This document shows positions 32,706 to 42,056 of a stretch of DNA of 54,343 nt, piece by piece. The stretch's first letter is position 1; the number at the start of each line of letters is the position of its first letter. The notes under the pieces were generated by a model that did no database searches, was not told the origin of the DNA, and saw only the letters and a list, made by a program, of their open reading frames with translations. Made by a program: the position numbers and the translations under genes. The DNA is from Actinomycetota bacterium (GTDB lineage: Bacteria; Actinomycetota; Acidimicrobiia; Acidimicrobiales; Ilumatobacteraceae). The DNA lies in assembly GCA_009726095.1 (NCBI GenBank), contig WLMZ01000010.1, forward strand, positions 1 to 54,343. Direction: 5' to 3'.

Positions 32706-34928
32706 ATGGGTACGGTCGATCGTGTGCTGCCATGGCGTCGGCAACACCAGCCGACCGATGATGCGCTCGCGCCCGTCCTAGCGGCATACCGCAAGCGTCA
32801 CCCCAAGGCCAGCACGGCCATGATCACGCGTGCGTACGCGATGGCCAGCGAGGCGCACGTTCACCAAACCCGCAGCAGCGGTGAGGGGTACATCAACCAT
32901 CCACTCGCTGTGGCGCGCATCGTTGCCGACATTGGCCTTGACGACACGTCGCTGGCCGCTGCGTTGCTGCACGACGCTGTCGAGGACACCGAGATCACCC
33001 TGGCCGAGGTCGAGAAGCACTTCGGCGCCGATGTCGCTGCCATTGTCGATGGCGTGACCAAGCTCGAACGCCTGCAGTTCGACTCGAAAGAGGCCCAACA
33101 GGCCGCCACGATGCGCAAGATGCTGGTGGCGATGGCACGCGACCTGCGCGTGCTCATCATCAAGCTCGCCGATCGGCTGCACAACATGCGCACCATCGCC
33201 GGTATGCCCGCAGACAAGCAGCGGCGCATCGCGCAAGAGACGCTCGACATCTACGCACCGTTGGCTCACCGTCTCGGCATGCAGGAGCTGCGCCAACAAC
33301 TCGAGGACCTGAGCTTTGCCTCGCTGTACCCGAAGCGCTTCGCCGAACTCGATCACCTCGTTGCCACTCGAACACCCGAGCGCGATGTCTACCTGGCGCG
33401 TACTCTCGCTGACGTCCGCGGCCGCCTGACCGAACTGAACATCAAAGCCGACGTGACGGGGCGCGGCAAGCACATGTGGAGCATCTACGAGAAGATGATC
33501 CAGAAGAACCGTGACTTTGATGAGATCTTCGATCTCGTCGCCATACGCGTCACCGTCGATTCCATCAAGGACTGCTATGCGGCGCTCGGCTGCATCCACG
33601 GTCGATGGAAGCCGGTGCTCGGCCGGTTCAAGGACTACATCGCGATGCCGAAGTTCAACCTCTACCAGAGCCTGCACACCACGGTCATCGGGCCCGACGG
33701 CAAGCCGCTCGAGGTGCAGATTCGCACTCGTGAGATGCACCAACGCGCCGAGTGGGGCGTCGCTGCACACTGGGCGTACAAAGAGGACGCCCCCACCCAG
33801 GACATCGACTGGTTGAACCGCATCATCGATTGGCAGGCCGAGGTCAGCGACCCCAATCAGTTCATGGAGAGCCTGAAGACCGACCTCGAGCAGGAGGAGG
33901 TGTTCGTGTTCACGCCCAAGGGTCGTGTCGTCACGCTCCCGATCCACTCCACGACGGTCGACTTTGCGTACGCCGTGCACACCGAGGTGGGGCACAAGTG
34001 CATCGGGTCGAAGGTGAACGGTCGCCTCGTGCCGCTCGATCACCAGCTGCGCAGCGGCGACACCTGCGAGATCTTCACCTCGAAGCTCGAGACAGCGGCC
34101 CCGTCACGCGACTGGCTCACCTTTGTCGAGTCGCCGCGGGCGCGCAACAAGATCCGTCAATGGTTCAGCCGTGAACGACGCGACGATGCCATCGAGTCCG
34201 GTCGCGACGAACTCGCCAAGGAGTTCAGGCGTGAGGGACTACCCGTTCACGGCATGTGGACCTCTGACGTGCTGCTGAAAGAGCTCGACGCGCACGGCTA
34301 CGGCGATCTCGAGACGGCCCTTGCGGCCATCGGCGAAAGGCATCTCTCAGCCAGGGGTCTGGTGCAGAAGGTTGCACGCGACTTTCGTACGGGCGACCAG
34401 GAAGAGCAGATGTCGTCGTCGCAGGTGCTGCGGCCGCGCGGGTTTCGCCGGGCGCGCTCCAACGCTGGCATTCATGTCGAGGGTCTCGACGACGTGCTGG
34501 TGCGCCTGTCGAAATGCTGTACCCCGGTGCCCGGTGACGAGATCATGGGCTTCGTCACACGCGGCCGCGGCGTCAGCGTGCACCGCAGCGACTGCGCCAA
34601 CGCCGTCTCGCTGATGAGCGACCAGGCACAGCGCCTGATCGACGTGGAATGGGACGGGGACAACCGCAAGACGGTGTTCCGCGCCGGCGTCGAGGTGGTG
34701 GCGCTCGATCGCTCGCGTCTGCTGCGCGACGTCGCCAATGCGCTCAGCGAGCAACACGTCAACATCGTCGCGTGCAGTACCCATACCGGCAACGACAAGG
34801 TGGCCAAGATGCGTTTCGAGTTCGAGCTCGCCGATCCCGGCCATCTCGACTCCGTGCTGCGCACCATCAAGGCCGTCGACGGCGTCTACGACGCCTACCG
34901 CCTGGTCCCCGGTAGGGGCGGCGGCTGA
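32706..34928 (+). CDS. relA: Bifunctional (p)ppGpp synthetase/hydrolase Rel
   Basis: 740 residues, the length of actinobacterial Rel. N-terminal hydrolase with the intact HD motif ALLHDAVEDTEITL and the EGYINHPLAVARIVADIGLD entry; synthetase with YAALGCIHGRWKPVLGRFKDYIA, YQSLHTTVIGPDG and the substrate-binding EVQIRT; TGS domain VFVFTPKGRVVTLPIHSTTVDFAYAVHTEVGHKC; zinc-finger-like region with LSKCCTPVPGD; C-terminal ACT domain VEVVALDRSRLLRDVANALSEQ. Both catalytic sites look complete. Start ATG 32706 directly follows apt. It sets ppGpp levels on ribosome stalling. Confidence 0.96.
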   Translation: MGTVDRVLPWRRQHQPTDDALAPVLAAYRKRHPKASTAMITRAYAMASEAHVHQTRSSGEGYINHPLAVARIVADIGLDDTSLAAALLHDAVEDTEITLAEVEKHFGADVAAIVDGVTKLERLQFDSKEAQQAATMRKMLVAMARDLRVLIIKLADRLHNMRTIAGMPADKQRRIAQETLDIYAPLAHRLGMQELRQQLEDLSFASLYPKRFAELDHLVATRTPERDVYLARTLADVRGRLTELNIKADVTGRGKHMWSIYEKMIQKNRDFDEIFDLVAIRVTVDSIKDCYAALGCIHGRWKPVLGRFKDYIAMPKFNLYQSLHTTVIGPDGKPLEVQIRTREMHQRAEWGVAAHWAYKEDAPTQDIDWLNRIIDWQAEVSDPNQFMESLKTDLEQEEVFVFTPKGRVVTLPIHSTTVDFAYAVHTEVGHKCIGSKVNGRLVPLDHQLRSGDTCEIFTSKLETAAPSRDWLTFVESPRARNKIRQWFSRERRDDAIESGRDELAKEFRREGLPVHGMWTSDVLLKELDAHGYGDLETALAAIGERHLSARGLVQKVARDFRTGDQEEQMSSSQVLRPRGFRRARSNAGIHVEGLDDVLVRLSKCCTPVPGDEIMGFVTRGRGVSVHRSDCANAVSLMSDQAQRLIDVEWDGDNRKTVFRAGVEVVALDRSRLLRDVANALSEQHVNIVACSTHTGNDKVAKMRFEFELADPGHLDSVLRTIKAVDGVYDAYRLVPGRGGG

Positions 34929-35003
34929 GCGATGTCGCTGCGGTGTTTGGCGTTGGGGGCCATGAGCCAACGAACCCTCCGACGGTTCACGCTCCAAACG
35001 CTC

Positions 35004-35009
35004 TAGCCT
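35004..35009 (+). promoter_or_regulatory. -10 box, leaderless promoter of hisS-aspS
   Basis: TAGCCT, 8 nt before ATG 35018. Confidence 0.55.
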
Positions 35010-35017
35010 TGTCGCCT

Positions 35018-36295
35018 ATGCCCGAGTTCCAGCACAGCCCAGGAATGCGCGACATCCTGCCACCCGAGTCGGGTCGCTGGCGTCGGTTCCAGGCTGTCTT
35101 CGCCGAGGTCGCCGGTGCGGCCGGCTACGGCGAGATCATGCCCCCGCTGATGGAGGACATCGGCGTGTTCCAACGGGTGGGCGAACACACCGACGTGGTC
35201 ACCAAGGAGATGTACGACTTCATCGACAAGGGCGAGCGCCATGTGGCGCTGCGCCCCGAGCAGACCGCAAGCGTGTGCAGGGCCTTTGCCCAACACCGCC
35301 CGATCACGCCCTGGAAGGTGTTCTACGCCGGGCCGAACTTTCGTTACGAGAAGCCGCAGCGTGGCCGCTACCGCCAGTTCGATCAGGTGGGCATCGAGGT
35401 GCTGGGTGCCGACGATCCGTACCTCGACGTCGAGGTGATCGTCCTGGCCTGGGAGTTCTATCTTCGCTTAGGGCTGCAACAGGTCACTTTGCTGCTCAAC
35501 TCGCTCGGCGAGCCGCAGGATCGCGCCAACTACACCGCGGCGCTGAAGGACTACTTCGAGCAGCACCTCGACGCATTGTCGCCAGAGAGCCGCGTCACGC
35601 TGACCAAGAACCCACTGCGCGTGCTCGATTCCAAACGCCCCGCAGATGCGGCCGTGCTGGCAGGTGCACCACGCATCGCCTCGTTCTACAGCGCCGAAGC
35701 CGCCGCCCACTTCGAGGCGGTGCAACAGGGTCTCACCGATCTCGGTATCCCGTTCACGCTCGACACATCGCTGGTGCGCGGGCTTGACTACTACCGTCGC
35801 ACCACGTTCGAGTTCCAGGGGGGCACGTTGGACTCTGCGCAGAACGCGCTCGGTGGCGGAGGCCGCTACGACGGACTGGTCGAGTCGCTCGGCGGTCCGC
35901 CAACGCACGGCATCGGCTTTGCGCTCGGCCTCGACCGCACCCTGTTGGCCTGCGACGACGAGGGTGTGTTTGCCGCTCCGCCCGCTGCGGTCAATGTGTT
36001 CGTCGTCGACACCACCGGTGGGCTCGAGGCGTTGCGCATCACTGCCGAACTCCGCGCCGCTGGCATCTCGGCCGACCGGGCGTACGAGAACCGCAGCATG
36101 AAGAGCCAGATGAAGGGTGCCGACCGCAGCGGCGCACCCATCGCGATCATCGTCGGTTCCAACGAGATCGAAGCTGGCGTGGTCACGCTCCGTCCGCTCC
36201 GCGGCGCCGACGTGCAGCGACCCGTCGCACGTGGCGCCCTTGTCACAGAAGTCATCCAGGCCCTTGAACAGGCCGCGAAAGAGGCAACAGCATGA
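35018..36295 (+). CDS. hisS: Histidyl-tRNA synthetase
   Basis: 425 residues from ATG 35018 (just after a -10 box); the longer upstream frame has no homology-like sequence. Class II synthetase: GMRDILPPESGRW, motif 1 region YGEIMPPLMEDIGVFQR, MYDFIDKGERHVALRPEQTASVCRAF, motif 2 FYAGPNFRYEKPQRGRYRQFDQVGIE, histidine motifs LVRGLDYYRRTTFEF and GGGGRYDGLVE, motif 3 GIGFALGLDRTLL. C-terminal anticodon-binding domain. Overlaps aspS (ATGA). Confidence 0.96.
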   Translation: MPEFQHSPGMRDILPPESGRWRRFQAVFAEVAGAAGYGEIMPPLMEDIGVFQRVGEHTDVVTKEMYDFIDKGERHVALRPEQTASVCRAFAQHRPITPWKVFYAGPNFRYEKPQRGRYRQFDQVGIEVLGADDPYLDVEVIVLAWEFYLRLGLQQVTLLLNSLGEPQDRANYTAALKDYFEQHLDALSPESRVTLTKNPLRVLDSKRPADAAVLAGAPRIASFYSAEAAAHFEAVQQGLTDLGIPFTLDTSLVRGLDYYRRTTFEFQGGTLDSAQNALGGGGRYDGLVESLGGPPTHGIGFALGLDRTLLACDDEGVFAAPPAAVNVFVVDTTGGLEALRITAELRAAGISADRAYENRSMKSQMKGADRSGAPIAIIVGSNEIEAGVVTLRPLRGADVQRPVARGALVTEVIQALEQAAKEATA

Positions 36296-38037
36296 GTGCT
36301 ACCAGCATGCGCACCAACATGTGCGGCGAACTCCGGACCGCACATATCGGACAGACGGTCAGCGTCTGCGGCTGGGTTGCCAGCCGCCGCGAGCACGGCA
36401 CGCAGTTGGCGTTCGTGGATCTGCGCGATCACACGGGCGTGGTGCAGTGCGTCGTCGACAACGACGTCGATGTACGCAGTGAGTTCGTGCTCCGTGTTAC
36501 CGGCGTGGTGCGCGCCCGTCTCGAGGGCACGGTCAATGCGAACCTGCCCACAGGCGAGATCGAGCTGGGGGAGTGCCAGGTGGAGGTGCTCCGCAACGCA
36601 GAGCCCCCGCCGTTCCCGATTGACTCACGTGCCGACAAGGTCGAGGAAACGACCCGCCTGCAGTTCCGCTATCTCGACATCCGTCGCGAGCGCATGCAGC
36701 GCAACCTGCGCGTGCGCGCCAAGGTCAACTCTGCCATCCGGCGCGCCATGGAGGCCCAGGACTTCGTCGAGGTGGAGACCCCGATGCTGGTGCCGTCCAC
36801 GCCCGAGGGTGCCCGCGAGTTCTTGGTGCCCAGCCGCAAGGAGCCCGGTTCGTTCTACGCCCTGCCGCAGAGCCCGCAGCTGTTCAAGCAGCTGCTGATG
36901 GTGGCGGGTATGGACCGCTACTACCAGATCGCGCGCTGCCTGCGCGACGAGGACCTCCGTGCCGATCGCCAGTACGAGTTCATGCAGCTCGATGCAGAGA
37001 TGAGCTTCGTCAGTCAGGACGATGTGCTTGCCGCCATCGGCAAGGCCGTCACCGCAGCGGCCGAGGCCGTGACGGGCGAGATCATCCCCACCATCGAGCA
37101 GATGACCTGGCGCGATGCGATGAACCGTTTCGGCGTCGACAAGCCCGACCTGCGCTTCGGCATGGAGCTGACCGAGCTCACCGATGTGTTCGGCACAACC
37201 GAGTTCAAGGCCTTCGCCGGTGCCGCCTGCATCAAGGGCATCAACGCATCAGGTAAAGCCGACGAGATGGGCCGCAACAAGCTCGACGCGCTCACCGACA
37301 AGGCCAAGCAAATGGGTGCCAAGGGACTCGTGTGGTTGAAGGTGGCCGCCGACGGCAGCCTGGAGTCGCCCGTGGCGAAGTTCCTCAGCGCCGACGAGCA
37401 GGCCGAGGTGAGCCGTCGCCTGGACGCCAAGCCGGGTGACCTCATCCTCATCGTTGCCGATAGCTGGGACACGACGTGCGACGTGCTGGGCCAGCTGCGT
37501 AACGACCTCGGTCGCCCGCCCGTGTGGCAGGGTCCGTACCGCTATGTGTGGGTCATCGAGTTCCCGTTGTTCGTCGGTCTCGACAAAGAGACCGGCAAGC
37601 CCAAGCCCGGCCACCACCCGTTCTGTATGCCGCACCCGGACGACCTCGCCATGTTCGACACCGACCCCATGGCGGTACGGGCCATGGCCTACGACCTCGT
37701 GCTGAACGGTTGGGAGCTCGGTTCGGGTTCCATTCGGATCCACAAGAGCGAGCTACAGCGAAAGGTGTTCACTGCGTTGGGCATTAGCGACGAGGACGCC
37801 GAGAAGAAGTTCGGCTTCTTCCTGCGTCCGTTCGAATACGGTGCGCCGCCCCACGGCGGATTTGCTTTCGGAATCGACCGGCTCGTTGCGATTCTGGCCG
37901 GCGAGGAGAACATCCGAGAGGTCATTGCCTTCCCGAAGACCCAGAGCGGCTCCGACCCGATGACCAACTCGCCCACACCGGCTGACCCCAAGCAGTTGAC
38001 CGAACTCGGAATTCGCACGCTGCCACCAAAGGTCTGA
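36292..38037 (+). CDS. aspS: Aspartyl-tRNA synthetase (bacterial type)
   Basis: 581 residues. N-terminal OB-fold anticodon domain (HIGQTVSVCGWVASRREHG, FVDLRDHTGVVQCVV), class II core with RYLDIRRERMQRNLRVRAKV, FVEVETPMLVPSTPEGAREFLVPSR, SPQLFKQLLMVAGMDRYYQIARCLRDEDLRADRQYEFMQLDAEMSF, an inserted GAD domain, and motif 3 GFAFGIDRLVAILAGEENIREVIAFPK. The length fits the bacterial type. Whether it is discriminating or charges tRNA-Asn too cannot be read here; gatCAB is not in the window. ATG 36292 overlaps hisS; a later ATG (36307) is possible. Confidence 0.95.
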   Translation: MSATSMRTNMCGELRTAHIGQTVSVCGWVASRREHGTQLAFVDLRDHTGVVQCVVDNDVDVRSEFVLRVTGVVRARLEGTVNANLPTGEIELGECQVEVLRNAEPPPFPIDSRADKVEETTRLQFRYLDIRRERMQRNLRVRAKVNSAIRRAMEAQDFVEVETPMLVPSTPEGAREFLVPSRKEPGSFYALPQSPQLFKQLLMVAGMDRYYQIARCLRDEDLRADRQYEFMQLDAEMSFVSQDDVLAAIGKAVTAAAEAVTGEIIPTIEQMTWRDAMNRFGVDKPDLRFGMELTELTDVFGTTEFKAFAGAACIKGINASGKADEMGRNKLDALTDKAKQMGAKGLVWLKVAADGSLESPVAKFLSADEQAEVSRRLDAKPGDLILIVADSWDTTCDVLGQLRNDLGRPPVWQGPYRYVWVIEFPLFVGLDKETGKPKPGHHPFCMPHPDDLAMFDTDPMAVRAMAYDLVLNGWELGSGSIRIHKSELQRKVFTALGISDEDAEKKFGFFLRPFEYGAPPHGGFAFGIDRLVAILAGEENIREVIAFPKTQSGSDPMTNSPTPADPKQLTELGIRTLPPKV

Positions 38038-38065
38038 ACCGCCCAAGGTCTGACCGGCGAGCCAG

Positions 38066-38071
38066 TAGCGT
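38066..38071 (+). promoter_or_regulatory. -10 box, leaderless promoter of the Nudix gene
   Basis: TAGCGT, 8 nt before ATG 38080. Confidence 0.55.
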
Positions 38072-38079
38072 CTGTGCAT

Positions 38080-38517
38080 ATGGCAAGCCCTCATTTTCGT
38101 GCCGGAGTTGTCATGGTCGTTCGTGGCCTTGACGACCGGTTGTTGGCCTTCGAGCGCGGCGATGTACGCGGTCAATACCAGCTGCCCCAGGGTGGGCTCG
38201 ATGCCGGCGAGGCACCGCTGAGCGCTGCGTGGCGCGAGCTACGCGAGGAAACAGGTCTCGGCCCCGAGGACGTGCATGCGGTTGCTGAATACCCGGGCTG
38301 GGTGCCCTATGAATATCCCGAGGACCTCAAGACGGCCAAGGGTCGCATGGGACAGGTCCACCGTTGGTTCCTGTTCGACGCCAACAGCGCCGATGTCAGT
38401 CCCACGCCCGACGGTCGTGAGTTCGTTGCCTGGCAGTGGGTCACCCGCGAATGGCTCATCGAGAACGTCGTCGATTTCCGCCGACCCGGCTACGAGCTGG
38501 TGCTGAGTTCGCTGTGA
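38080..38517 (+). CDS. Nudix hydrolase, RppH-like
   Basis: 145 residues. A perfect Nudix box (about 38-60): G-GLDAG-E-APLSAAW-RE-L-REETGL, preceded by YQLPQG as in RppH/Ap4A-type enzymes. Downstream, GWVPYEYPEDLKTAKGRMGQVHRWFLF also matches RppH, which removes pyrophosphate from mRNA 5' ends or hydrolyses dinucleoside polyphosphates. If many messages here are leaderless, an RppH-like enzyme would act on triphosphates next to start codons (inference). Overlaps rarA (GTGA). Confidence 0.88.
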   Translation: MASPHFRAGVVMVVRGLDDRLLAFERGDVRGQYQLPQGGLDAGEAPLSAAWRELREETGLGPEDVHAVAEYPGWVPYEYPEDLKTAKGRMGQVHRWFLFDANSADVSPTPDGREFVAWQWVTREWLIENVVDFRRPGYELVLSSL

Positions 38518-39806
38518 CCGACGATCTGTTCAGCTCGGCCGCGGCCGATCGCTTACGCCAGCAGGCGCCGCTGGCAGCGCGTCTGCGCCCGCAGACCCTC
38601 GATGAGGTAGTCGGTCAGAAGCATCTCGTCGGACCGGGACGGCCGCTGCGTCGCCTCGTCGAGCAGGACCGACTGAGCTCGGCCATCTTCTGGGGGCCGC
38701 CCGGTACCGGTAAGACCACGCTGGCCCTCGCCGTGGCCGGCACCACCCAACGTGCCTTCGAGCAGTTGTCGGCAGTGACGGCCGGCGTGAAGGACGTACG
38801 CGAGGTCATCGAACGTGCCCGGCAACGTCTCGGAGAACACGGCCGCGGCACCATCTTGTTCCTCGATGAGATCCATCGCTTCTCCAAGGCGCAACAGGAT
38901 GCTCTGCTCCCCGCCGTCGAGGACGGCACCCTCACGCTCATCGGAGCGACCACCGAGAACCCGTTTTTCGAAGTCAATGCTCCTTTGCGCAGTCGCAGCA
39001 CGCTGTTCCGGCTGGAGCCACTCGACCGCGAGGCCATCGTGTTGTTGATCGAGCGCGGCCTCGTGTCCGAATCCGCCCGGGCCGACCCGGACGCTGTCTC
39101 GCTGCTGGCGGATCGCTCCGGTGGTGACGGCCGACAGGTGCTGACTGCGCTCGAGGTTGCCTGTGCCCTCGCTTTCCCAGCAACGATCACCGTCGAGCAT
39201 GTGGAGTCCGCACTCGGCACCAGCGCTCTGCGCTACGGCCGCGACGATCACTATGACGTCATCAGTGCGTTCATCAAGAGCATTCGCGGCAGCGACGCCG
39301 ATGCCGGGCTGTACTGGTTGGCGCGCATGCTGGAAGCTGGCGAGGACGCCCGGTTCATCGTGCGCCGGCTCATTGTGCTGGCCAGTGAGGACATCGGTAT
39401 GGCCGACCCAATGTCGCTCATGGTGGCAGTGGCCGCTGCCCAAGCCGTCGAGCACGTTGGCCTGCCCGAGGCCCAGTTGAATCTGGCTCAGGCAGTGGTG
39501 CATCTGGCCACGGCGCCAAAGAGCAACCGGGCCGCTGTCGGCATCTGGAACGCCCGCGCGATGGTGCGCGATGGTGCGGTCGGCGAGGTGCCCGCCCATC
39601 TCCGTGATGCCCATTACCATGGCGCCGCATCGCTGGGCCACGGCACCGGCTACGTGTACCCTCATGACGATCCGCGGGGCTGGGTGCCCCAGCAGTACCG
39701 GCCCGATGAACTGCTCGGCGTCACGCTGTACGATCCGACAACGCACGGTTTCGAGCAGGAGGTGACCGACCGGATGAGCCAGCGACACGCCGAGAACACG
39801 CCATGA
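38514..39806 (+). CDS. rarA: Replication-associated recombination protein A (RarA/MgsA, AAA+)
   Basis: 430 residues from GTG 38514, overlapping the Nudix stop. Clamp-loader-like AAA+ ATPase acting at stalled forks. RPQTLDEVVGQKHL, Walker A FWGPPGTGKTT, VTAGVKDVREVIE, Walker B ILFLDEIHRFSKAQQDALLPAVEDG, sensor ATTENPFFEVNAPLRSRS, then the tetramerisation and C-terminal domain with HYDVISAFIKSIRGSDADAGLYWLARMLEAGEDARFIVRRL and the HLRDAHYHGA segment. Full length. First of a block with two small conserved genes. Confidence 0.95.
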   Translation: MTDDLFSSAAADRLRQQAPLAARLRPQTLDEVVGQKHLVGPGRPLRRLVEQDRLSSAIFWGPPGTGKTTLALAVAGTTQRAFEQLSAVTAGVKDVREVIERARQRLGEHGRGTILFLDEIHRFSKAQQDALLPAVEDGTLTLIGATTENPFFEVNAPLRSRSTLFRLEPLDREAIVLLIERGLVSESARADPDAVSLLADRSGGDGRQVLTALEVACALAFPATITVEHVESALGTSALRYGRDDHYDVISAFIKSIRGSDADAGLYWLARMLEAGEDARFIVRRLIVLASEDIGMADPMSLMVAVAAAQAVEHVGLPEAQLNLAQAVVHLATAPKSNRAAVGIWNARAMVRDGAVGEVPAHLRDAHYHGAASLGHGTGYVYPHDDPRGWVPQQYRPDELLGVTLYDPTTHGFEQEVTDRMSQRHAENTP

Positions 39807-40255
39807 CTGCCGGCGAACTTGCCGTTGTACTGGCAACGGTGCTGTGTTCGATCGGCTTTGCTGCATTGATCGTGGTGCTGATGCGGGTGCTCGACACCCT
39901 GAAATCGCTTCGCGTCGAGGTTGAATCGCTGCGCGCCGAAACGCGGCCACTCCTGGCTGAGCTGCAATTGTCCACCAACGAGGCCCGTATCACCATGGCC
40001 GAGGCCCGCCACGATCTGGACCGGTTCGACAGGGTGCTCGGGTCGGCCGAGGCCATCAGCGACGCTGTCTCGGGCAGCGGCCGCGTGGCCCGCGCAGCGT
40101 TGTCGGTGCCGGTCATCAAAGTTGCTGGTTTTGCCACGGGTACCGGTCGGGCCTGGCGGCGCCTGCGGCGAATCGACCAGCACGCGATCTCGCCCACGCC
40201 AGGATCCCGGCGCGCCCGGCGCCGCGCAGGTATCGAGAAGGGGACACAGCGATGA
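39803..40255 (+). CDS. DUF948-like membrane protein
   Basis: 150 residues. One N-terminal transmembrane helix (about 6-28) followed by a coiled-coil-like stretch (LDTLKSLRVEVESLRAETRPLLAELQLSTNEARITMAEARHDLDRFD), then a basic C-terminus. This resembles DUF948 proteins found between rarA and alaS in actinobacteria (context knowledge). The function is unknown. ATG overlaps the rarA stop (ATGA) and its own end overlaps the next gene. Confidence 0.75.
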   Translation: MTAGELAVVLATVLCSIGFAALIVVLMRVLDTLKSLRVEVESLRAETRPLLAELQLSTNEARITMAEARHDLDRFDRVLGSAEAISDAVSGSGRVARAALSVPVIKVAGFATGTGRAWRRLRRIDQHAISPTPGSRRARRRAGIEKGTQR

Positions 40256-40641
40256 TGAAGCGTGTGAGCTGGTTCGTCAGCGGCGCAGTTGCCGGAGTGG
40301 CCGCCGTGGGGTTGGCCAAGAAGAAGGTCAAGGCCACCGCAGCTCAGTTGGCCCCGTCGAACGTGGCCAGGTCGGTCGTCGCGCAGGTGCGCAACCGGGG
40401 ACGCGATGTCGCTGAAGCACTCACCGAGGGTCGCCGGGCGATGCACGACAAAGAAGCCGAACTTCGTGCACGCCGCGACGGCACGCTGTCGTCGTTGGCC
40501 GACGAACTCCAACCCGACGACCAAGTGTTGGTCGACGGCCAACCCATCGAGCCGGGCAAGGTCATCGTGCTGCGCCAGGTGCACGACAACGATCACTCCG
40601 GCCACCGCCGCACCAGTCGTCGTGGCCGCCGCAGCGCATGA
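40252..40641 (+). CDS. Small conserved protein downstream of DUF948
   Basis: 129 residues. Short N-terminal hydrophobic segment (WFVSGAVAGVAAVGLA) followed by KKKVKATAAQL, an amphipathic helix-rich middle and a basic His/Arg-rich tail. No named domain recognised; such proteins sit between the DUF948 gene and alaS in related genomes. ATGATG start overlapping the previous stop; its own stop overlaps glcD (ATGA), although glcD is functionally unrelated. Confidence 0.7.
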   Translation: MMKRVSWFVSGAVAGVAAVGLAKKKVKATAAQLAPSNVARSVVAQVRNRGRDVAEALTEGRRAMHDKEAELRARRDGTLSSLADELQPDDQVLVDGQPIEPGKVIVLRQVHDNDHSGHRRTSRRGRRSA

Positions 40642-42056
40642 CCACTCTGCTCGACGACCTCCGTCTGGCTGTTACGCCCGCTCGTGTGCGTGACCATCAG
40701 TCCGAACTCAACCTGTACCGGCGCGACGCCTCCAACTTCGATGGCAACACCTCGGTGGTCTGTTTCCCAACCACCACCGACGAAGTGCAAGCGGTCGTTC
40801 GGGCCTGCGTAGCGCACCGCAGCCCATACGTGGCGCGTGGCTCGGGAACCGGCCTGGCCGGGGGAGCAACCCCGCTTGATGGCGCCGTCGTCGTGTCGCT
40901 CGCGAAGATGAACCGGGTGCTCTCGGTGGATGCTGCCGCACGGCAGGCCTGGGTCGAACCAGGCGTGTTGAACCTGGATCTCAGCAGGCACGTCGCTCAC
41001 CTCGGATTGCACTTCGCCCCCGATCCCAGCAGTCAGCAGAGCTGCACGATCGGCGGCAACGTTGCCAACAACTCCGGCGGTCCGCATTGTCTGGCCGATG
41101 GTGTCACTGCTGCTCACATCGTGGCACTCGAGGTCGTGCTGCCCGAGGGCGACATCGTGATGATCGGCGGCGAGGATCCCGAGCCCATGGGGCTCGACCT
41201 ACGCGGTGCGTTTGTGGGCAGCGAGGGCATGTTCGGCATCGCCACCAAGATCTGCGTGCGCCTTACCCAGAACGCACCAGCCGTGCGCACGATGCTGCTC
41301 GACTTCACCACCGTCGAAAGCGGCGCAGAGACCGTCAGCGCGATCATCGCCGATGGCATGGTGCCGGCTGCGCTCGAGATGATGGATGCACTGTGCACCC
41401 GGGCGGTCGAGGAGTACATCCATGCCGGACTGCCCATGGACGCTGCCGCGATCCTGCTGGCCGAGGTAGCCGGGCTCAGCCATGGGCTCGAGGACGAAGT
41501 GGCGCGCATCATCGCCATTGGCACAGCGCACGGTGCGCGTACCGTGCGGGTGGCACAGGACGAAGCAGAACGCGCGCTGCTGTGGAAGGGCCGCAAGACC
41601 GCCTTCGGCGCCATCGCACGGATCAAGCCGAACTACTACTTGCACGACACTGTGGTGCCGCGCCGAAAGCTGCCCGAGGTGCTCAACCAGGTGTACGAGA
41701 TCGCTCAGCGCCACGACCTCCTGGTGATGAACGTGTTCCACGCCGGTGACGGCAACCTGCATCCGCTGCTGGTGTTCGACAAGCGCGAGCCAGGGGTGAT
41801 GGCCCGAGTGCACGCTGCGGGCGAGGAGATCGTGCGGGTCTCCGTGGCGGCGGGGGGTGTGCTGAGCGGCGAGCACGGCATCGGTCTGGAAAAGCGCGAC
41901 TACATGCCGCTGATGTTCGATCCAGCCGATCTTGCTGCGCAGGCGTCCATGCGTTCGGCGTTCGATCCCACCGGCCTCGCCAACCCGGCCAAGGTCCTGC
42001 CCAGCCCAGCAGGTTGCGGCGACGTGCACAATGTGCCGGAGGGCGCATGGATCTGA
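40638..42056 (+). CDS. glcD: Glycolate oxidase FAD-binding subunit GlcD
   Basis: 472 residues. FAD-linked oxidase of the GlcD/D-lactate dehydrogenase family, oxidising glycolate (or a similar 2-hydroxyacid) to glyoxylate. FAD domain: VCFPTTTDEVQAVVRACVAHRSPYVARGSGTGLAGGATP and CTIGGNVANNSGGPHCL, LRGAFVGSEGMFGIATKICVRL; C-terminal substrate domain with YYLHDTVVPRRKLPEVL, VFHAGDGNLHPLLVFD and GGVLSGEHGIGLEKRDYM. Forms a complex with GlcE and GlcF encoded downstream. ATG overlaps the preceding small gene. Confidence 0.92.
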   Translation: MTTLLDDLRLAVTPARVRDHQSELNLYRRDASNFDGNTSVVCFPTTTDEVQAVVRACVAHRSPYVARGSGTGLAGGATPLDGAVVVSLAKMNRVLSVDAAARQAWVEPGVLNLDLSRHVAHLGLHFAPDPSSQQSCTIGGNVANNSGGPHCLADGVTAAHIVALEVVLPEGDIVMIGGEDPEPMGLDLRGAFVGSEGMFGIATKICVRLTQNAPAVRTMLLDFTTVESGAETVSAIIADGMVPAALEMMDALCTRAVEEYIHAGLPMDAAAILLAEVAGLSHGLEDEVARIIAIGTAHGARTVRVAQDEAERALLWKGRKTAFGAIARIKPNYYLHDTVVPRRKLPEVLNQVYEIAQRHDLLVMNVFHAGDGNLHPLLVFDKREPGVMARVHAAGEEIVRVSVAAGGVLSGEHGIGLEKRDYMPLMFDPADLAAQASMRSAFDPTGLANPAKVLPSPAGCGDVHNVPEGAWI

